A DNA stretch of 64,000 nucleotides, from positions 1,116,001-1,180,000 of the forward strand of contig NZ_VFMJ01000001.1 of assembly GCF_006715005.1 (NCBI RefSeq). Direction: 5' to 3'. Of the stretch, positions 47,701-54,900 are shown piece after piece (the stretch's first letter is position 1; every line of letters begins with the position of its first letter). The notes below the pieces were generated by a model, which was not told the DNA's origin, ran no database searches, and saw only the letters and a program-made list of their open reading frames with translations. The position numbers were made by a program, and so were the translations under genes. Source of the DNA: Serratia marcescens. Its GTDB lineage: Bacteria > Pseudomonadota > Gammaproteobacteria > Enterobacterales > Enterobacteriaceae.

Positions 47701-48256
47701 CATGCAGCAGTTCTTCGATGAAAACCTGGCCGCTTACGTGGATGTCAATGCACAGAAATGGAATGCCAAACCGGGGTCTGAAGGGATCGTCAATGCGAGC
47801 ACGCTGGGCGCGTTTGAAAATGCCCGCTTGATTCGCGACACCTTCTTCACCGCCGGCGACAAACTCTCGTTTTCCATGTTCATCAGGCCGCTGTCCCTGA
47901 CGCCGACCATCACGGAAGCGACCCTGGACATCGATGGGCAGGTGATTAACTACAGCCATGGTTTTAGTCAGCCCACGCGTATCGATTGGCCCGGCCCGAA
48001 AGGCGGCAGCTATGTTCGGCTGACCTTCCGCACCGGCACCGGCCAGATCCAGGTCGCCAGTTTCGACGGGCCTTGGGCCTTATTCCGGATGTTCGATGCC
48101 AGCAATCCCGTGCCGCTTTCCAGCGACAGGCGAGAGCTGACGATGTCGATGTCGTCGGTGGTGGGCGTACTCAAACTGGAATTGCGCTCGACGATGAAAG
48201 ATTTCCCACTTTGGTCACGGGCGTTGCGAGGATTCTCGTGCCCGAAAGCGATGTAA
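44777..48256 (+). CDS. tssM: T6SS membrane protein TssM (IcmF)
   Basis: An 1159-residue inner-membrane protein. It has two N-terminal membrane segments (residues about 5-65), a Walker A site GPPGSGKTSLIG near residue 127, the family run RRHRRHPGIDGIMLCLD and a third membrane segment near 435-455. A large periplasmic part follows, ending in the IcmF C-terminal domain. AAGGAAATTAT precedes the ATG. It spans the envelope with TssL and TssJ and is the last recognised T6SS gene. Confidence 0.95.
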   Translation: MIRRSFILVIALLLCAVVWWIGPLIAIGTYRPLLSVWVRGIIIALILCWALWPFVATFLSWVFRHARAPAPAKRKTAQRDRVTSRFHDALRTLQYVGTSKQRTPWQRFKYRLTRRYISEKPWFLVIGPPGSGKTSLIGESGERFLLAEHYGLQQTVDIGPTQDCNWWLAENSVYVDTSGEWLQLNGLGEEGARARDTLFKLIRRHRRHPGIDGIMLCLDARWLLHASLTERKSVADALRVRLLEMASWFRSELPVYLTISHLDQLVGGETFLSMLGDDLLQKGMGFSLNRAEQGETPFEQYEALYREMVARVSHHVLELLHDAPDGQNRQQLLFFTESLGSLGNPLYSLLEQIFPQTPVGYACHLQQVWLGSTTALPPQGAIYNAEAADIYEARPTGRIYHPELNYARQERGVLQQSSHARPLGSRMSSLGRYVLVLILLAVSFNLLAMRYLWESDYISYIAARFDETKRIVREIPVTNRVSDDVISAYEQLGYMNAQLGGEVSPVPNPYFEHKLINSAAQKTYQRHLLQIFWPAVENYIADELKNDVSASNKDVYGTLKVYLMMGEPSHRSAEALVDWFMTRWDSFMPQGYTDMNKGIFAYHLREMFSLPNAPVMKMNGDLLRLARVKAMNIPMQVRVVRRIEEKPLPAAINDISLADAAGPNVSLMLRRKSQATVTDTAVPGFYTRASYRDVFLAQLDDAAKDMIEEESWVLRDSAEGKNAVNSLASAQKLADEARKLYLIEYADKWDAFMRDVRARPVNGLEDAAILARQLSDPSSPLANLVRFAARETSMTGTNQGDAASWFDRQRNRIEQQRRDILGEISGERARFRLTPERAVEDRFELLRRLGYQLLQTTNASNDPLSRSFEALYSQLTTLSTSLRGGQVVPAGGTLKRLQLDAARQPEPVRSVMMDLLQVGDSQTIQQSQKNLSKGASSLASGLCKGSISGRYPFSRNARAEVGIEDFSRMFGQNGAMQQFFDENLAAYVDVNAQKWNAKPGSEGIVNASTLGAFENARLIRDTFFTAGDKLSFSMFIRPLSLTPTITEATLDIDGQVINYSHGFSQPTRIDWPGPKGGSYVRLTFRTGTGQIQVASFDGPWALFRMFDASNPVPLSSDRRELTMSMSSVVGVLKLELRSTMKDFPLWSRALRGFSCPKAM

Positions 48257-48281
48257 ACACAACCGTAAAGAGGTGATAAAC

Positions 48282-48635
48282 ATGTTAGATCCAGCCAAAA
48301 TTTTAGAAACCATGAAGGCCGGCGGCAATTTGGGCACCAACTCCCAATCGTCGCTGAGCCAGCCGTTTATGCAAGGCGTCAGCAATATTCAAATGTCGGG
48401 GCCGGATGCGGCCAAGTCGGTCATGAGTAACGTGACAAAATCTTGCGATGATATGTTCGGCAATATGAAGGGCATTTTTAATGGGCTGCAGTCGAATGTG
48501 AACGCACACCAAAAAATGCAAACGGGCGAACAGCCGAAAGATTTTAATGTTTCTATGGACGATCTTCGCCCGGCGATTGCGAAAGGGTTCCCGCATGAAA
48601 TGGCGGACTTCTTTTCCAAAGTGCCGAAACTGTAA
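48282..48635 (+). CDS. Small protein of unknown function at the end of the T6SS operon
   Basis: A 117-residue soluble protein with no signal peptide and no family I recognise. It is rich in serine, methionine, asparagine and glutamine near its start (SSLSQPFMQGVSNIQMSG). AGAGGTG precedes the ATG at 48282, 25 bases after tssM, so it is probably co-transcribed. It could be a secreted cargo, a chaperone or an accessory part. A hairpin follows (48657-48667 with 48674-48684). Confidence 0.75.
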   Translation: MLDPAKILETMKAGGNLGTNSQSSLSQPFMQGVSNIQMSGPDAAKSVMSNVTKSCDDMFGNMKGIFNGLQSNVNAHQKMQTGEQPKDFNVSMDDLRPAIAKGFPHEMADFFSKVPKL

Positions 48636-48656
48636 TCTGCGACTCGGTGGGTAATT

Positions 48657-48684
48657 TACCGGGGGGCCGAAATGCCCCCTGGTA
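48657..48684 (+). other. Hairpin between the two last T6SS-linked genes
   Basis: An 11-bp stem with one G-T pair and a 6-base loop, GC-rich, with no T run after it. It may modulate readthrough into the next small gene. Confidence 0.5.
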
Positions 48685-48702
48685 TTCACAAGGAGAAGTG
48701 AG

Positions 48703-48816
48703 ATGATCAACGAATGGATGTTAAAAAATGCCAATAAACGCATGGGCTTTTTTATTGTGGTGATCCCCAGCCTGTTTTTTTGGATGATGGTTTTTCTGAC
48801 CTTTTATCTTTTTTGA
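48703..48816 (+). CDS. 37-residue membrane microprotein
   Basis: A short frame MINEWMLKNANKRMGFFIVV followed by a hydrophobic stretch to the end. It has one membrane segment (residues about 15-36) and a positive N-terminal side. A very strong ribosome site (AAGGAG, 7-8 bases upstream) supports translation. It lies 67 bases after the 117-residue gene, at the end of the T6SS transcript. The function is unknown; small membrane proteins in such places can be immunity or assembly factors. Confidence 0.6.
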   Translation: MINEWMLKNANKRMGFFIVVIPSLFFWMMVFLTFYLF

Positions 48817-48825
48817 TTCTTTGAG

Positions 48826-48853
48826 GTAAAAAAAAGCACCCGCTAAGGTGCTT
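48826..48853 (-). terminator. Terminator of the first bacteriocin-like gene
   Basis: A 7-bp stem (48834-48840 with 48847-48853) is followed on the minus strand by eight T. It lies 45 bases past the stop of the minus-strand peptide gene. The same hairpin may slow the T6SS transcript on the other strand. Confidence 0.75.
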
Positions 48854-48898
48854 AAAGTGAAACGAATTAAAAAAATAGGAAGGGATGAAAATGCGTTA

Positions 48899-49126
48899 TT
48901 ACAGTTTTGAAATGATCTGCAATCCGCTGGAGATCAGCGCATCGACGGCCAGACCAATACCTTTACCGATGGTGCCGACAACGGTTTTGGCATCCGGGTT
49001 AACACCGGCAATCGCGGAAATGGTATCAATACCGGTTCCCACTGCACTGCCAATCAGTGTCCCTACGTCACCAAAAAAACCAGCACCGTTCACTTGTTCA
49101 ATTTCAATTGCGGATAATTCTTTCAT
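48899..49126 (-). CDS. Bacteriocin-like small peptide 1 with a GA-type leader
   Basis: A 75-residue peptide. The N terminus MKELSAIEIEQVNGAG has the pattern of double-glycine-type leaders (acidic and hydrophobic positions, ending V-x-G-A or G-G). The rest is glycine- and alanine-rich with G-x-x-x-G spacing (GTLIGSAVGTGIDTISAIAG), as in pore-forming class II bacteriocins and microcins. AAGGAG precedes the ATG. It is a clear paralogue of the peptide at 58669. No processing peptidase or dedicated exporter is seen in the window. Confidence 0.75.
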   Translation of the reverse strand: MKELSAIEIEQVNGAGFFGDVGTLIGSAVGTGIDTISAIAGVNPDAKTVVGTIGKGIGLAVDALISSGLQIISKL

Positions 49127-49364
49127 GATTGAAACTCCTTTTTCAGTTAGCCCTTTACTTCAGGCAATTTCATTATTGCAAATCAGGTCTTTTTTTCAAC
49201 AGAAGTATTGCTATTTCTTATACTATTCTGTTGTTTGTTATTTTAATTTCGTATCGTTAGAGTATATATTGCCGAAACCTGATTTTCGTCTCCCCCGTTC
49301 GTGCTGAATGAGGGATGCCGGTTTTTATTTTCAATCTGAAGGAAATATATCCGAAGGGGAGTTT

Positions 49365-49655
49365 ATGAAGGTATTAACGACACCGGAAAGACCTTTCCGC
49401 TATGAAGATCTGGCGGAAAAAATTGTCACCGAGGCCAGAAGCCGCTTGGGCTGCGCCGCCCTGCGGTTTTTAGACTGCCTGATCCAGGGGTATGGCCCGC
49501 CGGTGATTGTCTTTGATATCTATAATAATCACGGTAAGTTGCAAACGGTCAAACTGATTCTCCCCATCGGAAGTCATAAGCAGTTAAAAAAAGATCACCT
49601 CGGGCTGATCGCCTGCCTGGAGGCTAAAAAACTGGAGAGGTTAAAAAAGATATAA
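49365..49655 (+). CDS. 96-residue protein of unknown function
   Basis: A small soluble protein starting MKVLTTPERPFRYEDLAEKI, with a basic lysine-rich C-terminal helix (KLERLKKI). AAGGGGAG precedes the ATG at 49365. It diverges from bacteriocin-like peptide 1 and may be its immunity or accessory protein, although no membrane segment is visible. I do not recognise a family. Confidence 0.65.
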   Translation: MKVLTTPERPFRYEDLAEKIVTEARSRLGCAALRFLDCLIQGYGPPVIVFDIYNNHGKLQTVKLILPIGSHKQLKKDHLGLIACLEAKKLERLKKI

Positions 49656-50360
49656 ACAATGTTCCGCGTCGGCAACGCCGATTGCGTTCTTCTTGTTTTT
49701 CGCCATACCGCTGAATAATCTCTTTCCCTGCCTGGATTCTCTTATATCCGCGGACGATGCGTTCGCCTTTTTCAACCCATCAACGCATTTTTTTTGGAAT
49801 CACTTATCGTCATAAAGTGTAGCTTTTCTTTATGCATTTTTTTCACAATAGGATTAATATGGTTATAGCGAGTTTTTTAATATGGCCTGCCAGGATGACG
49901 GCACATCTCGAGATAAAGCATTATCCCGCCTTTCTTCTAAGTAAAGTCCTAATACATAATCGGATGCTCTTAACAATCAATATAGAGCCGTGTTATGTTC
50001 TATATTATGTTTTTTTTCGATATTTATCTGGATATATTGCGCTCTTGGAGTAAAATTAACTTATCAGAGAAAATTCTTGGCACCGTATCACGGATGGCAA
50101 TGATGCACTATAAATATATCTTACGGTAACCCTTTACCTTGTAAAACGCGGTACTTCCTCCGCGTCTTGCTTTTGTGTGCTCTCCAGGGCTGATAAGTTT
50201 ATATCACTATATATAAAATATACTTTTTGCGAAGCGAAGACGTTTCCGTATCGCATATAACGCTTTTTTATTAAAAAGCATCTCAAAACTAAAAAATAAT
50301 CACAGCAATCATATTGCAGTAAGGAGAGTGGGCAAGCGTAGTCAAAAGGGAGGTTTGTTA
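49656..50360. other. AT-rich non-coding region before the LuxR-type gene
   Basis: About 700 bases, clearly AT-rich, with no frame that I trust. A 73-codon frame at 49832-50053 has no good ribosome site. The region probably holds the promoter of the regulator, and its composition suggests acquired DNA. Confidence 0.5.
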
Positions 50361-50936
50361 ATGGAGCGCGTCAATATTGCTATCGTCGATCAAAATCAGT
50401 TTTTCAAGCTTGGGTTGGGGCTCGCCTTGCAAGAGGGTTTTCTCCAGAATGGTGTCAAGGCCAAGCTCACGGGAGAGGAAAGGGCCAACATTATATTCAG
50501 GGCGCCGGATAAGCGGGTGTCCATCAATTTTTGCCATACCCAGCTTTTGCAGGGCAATTTTTCTTCTATTCCGCTCTATTTTTCAATACTGGAGCATAAA
50601 ACGATTTTTCCAAAAATTCATTGCAATTTAGAGGCCGGAAGCATTACGCGCAAAGACGGCGTGGCGGCGATCGTGGATAAGGTCATGTTTTGCTATCGCA
50701 AGAAAAACAGTTTGGTTTCAAGCTATTGCCCGCGTTGCCGCACCCAGTTGACCTTTAGCGAAGGGAAGGTGTGCCGTCTGATTCATCTGGGATACTCGCA
50801 AAATCAAACTGCGATGTTGCTCGGCATCAGCCCGAAAACGGTCAGCATTCATAAACGCTCTGCGATGAGAAAACTGAATATCGATAACAATATTGAATTC
50901 TTGCGCTGGTTAAAAATGCACAGCGACTCTTGTTAA
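50361..50936 (+). CDS. LuxR/RcsA-type transcriptional regulator
   Basis: A 191-residue protein. The N-terminal receiver-like part (MERVNIAIVDQNQFFKLGLG) lacks a clear phosphorylation site. The C-terminal LuxR-type HTH is clear (LTFSEGKVCRLIHLGYSQNQ, then LLGISPKTVSIHKRSAMRKL). A CPRC pair sits just before the HTH. GGGAGG precedes the ATG at 50361; the frame upstream is not real. Its position just before the acyltransferase-like and NRPS genes suggests that it controls this cluster. Confidence 0.82.
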   Translation: MERVNIAIVDQNQFFKLGLGLALQEGFLQNGVKAKLTGEERANIIFRAPDKRVSINFCHTQLLQGNFSSIPLYFSILEHKTIFPKIHCNLEAGSITRKDGVAAIVDKVMFCYRKKNSLVSSYCPRCRTQLTFSEGKVCRLIHLGYSQNQTAMLLGISPKTVSIHKRSAMRKLNIDNNIEFLRWLKMHSDSC

Positions 50937-51042
50937 TGGAGAAGGGGAAAGTGACGATCTGATTCGGTATTTTTACCGGCACAGGCGGCGATCGTTCATG
51001 GTTGCCGCCTGGCATGGAATAGGTTTTATAGGGAGATAAAAC

Positions 51043-51912
51043 ATGGCTGATTTTGTAAGGGAAACGGTTTCCAAAAATCATTTCAAGTTATTGCAGGATC
51101 TTTATGGCAGAGATCTGGGCGGGGAGCGTTTCCTGCACTGGAAGCATCTGCTCGATCCGCATTGTGGCGCGCCAAGGGAGAAGACGGGCATATTCTACAA
51201 GGATCGCGAGCGTTATCTCGGGATGTTCGTGTCAAGCTTTTACCCCTTTAAGATCAACGGGATTAATGTCAATGTCAATATGCTTGGCGATCTTGGCATC
51301 CATCGTCAGGTAAAGTCCTCCACGGTGTTGAAAGACTTTTTCCTGCAGGCAAGACGGTCGGATGTGGCGGCGGATATCTGCTTTTCCGATGACAGGAAGA
51401 TCCGGGTTTACGAAAAAATTTTTAGAAAGTATTTAACAACCAATACCCAAATCTATCCGTATGTCGAATTAACCTTAAAGCCTGACAAGTTTATGGCATT
51501 TCGTTTTGCTGAAAGTGGGCTCGCACAGCAGGCAAGCTTCATCAATAATTTAGGGCGGGAAAAAGATCGCCGCGCCTTTGAGTATATTGAAAAACACCCC
51601 CTGTACCATAAAATTCATTATATCAACAAAGGCAGCCACTACGCCGTGATTGGCTGTTCCCATGAATGTGCCGAACTTTTGGATATTTCCAACCCTTCCA
51701 GGGAGTGTTTTTCCTGGGCCATCGGTGTTTGTCGACATCTGCATAGCCGTTGCAAGGTAATGATCCCCCTCGCTTTTTATAAGTCGGTTTGCGCTCAGGC
51801 GGCGGAGGTCATTTCAGAAAAACGCATCAACATGCTTATCGGCTATTACTCACAAAAGATAAGCGATCTGATGCCGAAAGAGGTTTGGGTATGCCGCATG
51901 GATCGCCGTTAA
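51043..51912 (+). CDS. Putative acyltransferase-like protein of the NRPS cluster
   Basis: A 289-residue soluble protein. Two sub-regions (INVNVNMLGDLGIHRQVKSS near residue 68 and the late SHYAVIGCSHECAEL, then WAIGVCRHLHSRC) recall the core strands of GNAT-fold acyltransferases, with LGDLGIHRQVKSSTVLK in the place of the V-x-P-x-x-R/Q-x-x-G/A motif. The match is weak. GGGAGA precedes the ATG. It lies between the regulator and the NRPS, 34 bases before the NRPS, so it may modify the peptide or supply an acyl group. Confidence 0.55.
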   Translation: MADFVRETVSKNHFKLLQDLYGRDLGGERFLHWKHLLDPHCGAPREKTGIFYKDRERYLGMFVSSFYPFKINGINVNVNMLGDLGIHRQVKSSTVLKDFFLQARRSDVAADICFSDDRKIRVYEKIFRKYLTTNTQIYPYVELTLKPDKFMAFRFAESGLAQQASFINNLGREKDRRAFEYIEKHPLYHKIHYINKGSHYAVIGCSHECAELLDISNPSRECFSWAIGVCRHLHSRCKVMIPLAFYKSVCAQAAEVISEKRINMLIGYYSQKISDLMPKEVWVCRMDRR

Positions 51913-51946
51913 GCAGGGCTCGTGTATTCTAAATGGAGTGTTTGTC

Positions 51947-54900
51947 ATGGAAGAGATTCCGGTATCACCCTACTCAAAAGTTTTTATCGATGAATATGAT
52001 CGCCATCCAGAGGGGTGCAATTACAACGTATTGGTGCTGCAGCGTATTGAGGGCGCGCTGGATCCCATCCGATTGCAAGCCGCGCTGAATGCGCTGGTGC
52101 AAGATCATGTACTGCTGAACAGCCATATTCATGAACAGGATGGCGAGCTGTATTGGCGCCGCAATGACGCAATCCATCCGTTGCAGCATTACACGGACCG
52201 CACGCTGCTGACGCAAGTGATTCGCCGGCCCTTCGATATTTACCGCGGGCCGCTTTATCGTTGGGCGCTATTCGCCGAGGGGGAGCGGCGCTATACCTTG
52301 GCGTTGGTCGGCCACCATCTGGTGATTGACGGCGCCTCTTCCGACGAGTTTTTCTCCCTGGTGAGCCAGTACTATCGCCAGCAGCGGCTGGCGACGCGCG
52401 TCGAGGCGGCCGAGATCGCCGCCATTAACCGGCAACTGCAGGAGGAGGTGAAGCAACTGGCCGCCGAAGGGGCGCAGGCGCATTGGCGCGGCGAAGCGGC
52501 AAATTTGGGCGCGCTCGAGGTGCCGTTTGAGCGAAGCGGCGCCGGCCGTGAAGACGACGCGGGCGAGCTGCGCTTCCACTTTCCCAAAGCGCAATGGAAA
52601 GCGCTGAAACAGGCCTCGGGGATACGGCGAGTTAATGACTTTCTGGCGCTGCTGGTGCTGTGGGGCATCTTGATGGCGCGCAGCGGCAATCAGGAAACGG
52701 TCTACATCAGCTATCCGGTGTCGATAAAGAGGGGGCAAAAGTTTGCGCTGGGCGGGCATGTGAACACCAGCGTGTTGCCCATTTCTTTGCGTGACGGCGC
52801 GGGTTTTTCCGACGTGTATCGACGGGCGCTGGCATTTATTACCGCCGCGCCGCCGCAGTCGCGCCAACGTTTTAACCAGCTGCCCACGCAAGAGGTGGTG
52901 CGGGCGTTGGGGATCCGCGCGTTGCCGATCTCCTTTGCCCAAACCAACCTGCGCGATGCGGCATTGCCGCTGGCCGATTGCGTCACCTGGCCGCTATTCG
53001 AAGCCAATCACGATATGGCCAGCGCGGCGCTCTCTCTGGAATACGAAGATCGGGCCGATATTGATGCGTTGCAGTTCCGATTGCGCTTTCGCCAGGGCAT
53101 GTTTGACGAGGACGAAATGCGCGACTGCGCGGCGCATTTTACTCGCCTGATGCAACAGGCGATGAGTGCGCCCGACGCCCCGTTAAGCCATATGGCCTTC
53201 TATCCCACAGCCGACAGGTCGCCGCCGGATAATGAAAGCCTCCCGCTGCCAGGGGAAACCCTCAGCGCCCGTTTTGAAGCGATCGCGCAACGCTATCCGG
53301 AAAACATCGCGCTGGAGTATGAGGGGCTGCGCGTCAGCTACCGTGAGTTGAACGGCATGGCGAATAGCCTGGCGCGCGAGATCGTGCTTCGCTATGCGTC
53401 GCTGACCGGGACCGAGCCCCAGGCCGACACGCCGATCGCGCTGTACAGCGAGAAAAGTCTGGAAATGGTCGTAGCGCTGCTGGCGGTGCTGAAAACCGGC
53501 GCGGCCTATGTGCCGATCTCCTGCCATTATCCCCAGGCGCGCATTCAACATATTCTTGAGGAAACGCGGGCGGCCTTGGTGATTGCCGGGCCGTCTATGC
53601 AGACGGCGGCGGAAGCGTTGGCGGCGATGATGCCGCATCCCCAGGCCGTGCTGACATTGGGCGACCTGAGCCGCCTGCCGCATGAACGGCATAATCTGCC
53701 GGTGGTCACCGCCGCCGAACGGCTTGGCGCGATCATTTATACCTCGGGATCGACGGGAGTGCCGAAAGGCGTGATGCTCGAGCAACAGGCGATGTGCGGG
53801 TTGGCGACCGCGTCCGGCATCGCGATTACGCCCGAAGATGTCTTGTTGTTCCTGTCCAGCCCGGCGTTCGACGCGGCGACGTTCGAAGTGTGGGGCGCCT
53901 TGCTCAACGGCGCCAAACTGGTGGTTATCCGCGACACGGAAGATATCGCCGGCGATGTGCCGCAGCTGGAAGCGCTGCTCCGTCGGCAGCAGGTGTCGAT
54001 TCTCTGGGCCACGCGCAGCCTGTTCGATCACCTTTATCTCAGCAATGCGGAGCTGTTTGCCGGGCTGCGCTGTCTGCTGGTGGGCGGGGAGGCGCTGACC
54101 GCCACGCTGATGCAGCGCCTGGTGCGACAAGCTCGCCGTCCGCAACAGGTGATCAATGGCTATGGCCCCACTGAATGCACCACGTTCACCACGATGTACG
54201 CTATCGCTCCAGACGAAGCGCGCAGCAGCATTCCCATCGGCAGAGCGATACCGGGGCGCGAGCTCTATGTGCTGGATCGCTGGCTGCAGCCGCTGCCGCC
54301 GGGTTTGGCCGGCGAATTGTATATCGGCGGTTCAGCGCTGGCGCGCGGCTATCTCAACCAGCCGCAGCAAACCCAGGCGAGTTTTATCGAATTGAATGGC
54401 CGGCGCTTATATAAAACCGGCGATCGGGTGCGTTGGCTGCGCGACGGCAACCTGGAATATCTCGGCAGAAATGATTGCCAGGTGAAAATTCGCGGATTCA
54501 GGATTGAACTCAGCGAGATAGAAAATGCGATCAATGCCCTGGATGGCGTCGAAAAATGTGTCGTGGTGGATGTCGCCCATCGCGACAGCAAGCGCCTTGC
54601 CGCTTATTTGCTGATGGCGCGGGGCGTGGCCTTGGATCCTGCCGAGCTGCGCGCCCGACTTGAGCGCGGTTTGCCGGATTATATGGTGCCGTCCAGCTAT
54701 GTCGAGATCGAGGAGATCCGGCTGACGGTTAACGGCAAGTTGGATCGCTCGGCCTTGCCTGCGCCGCAATTCGCGCAAAACGAGCGTTATGCCGCGCCGG
54801 AGAACCCGCTGGAGGCGCTGATTTGCTCCCTGTGGTCGAGCATTCTTGGCGTGGAGACCGTGGGTATCGACGACGACTTTTTCCGATTGGGCGGCGATTC

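Noticed and set aside
49832..50053. 73-codon plus-strand frame in the AT-rich gap
   Set aside because: No good ribosome site and an erratic hydrophobic composition; likely chance.
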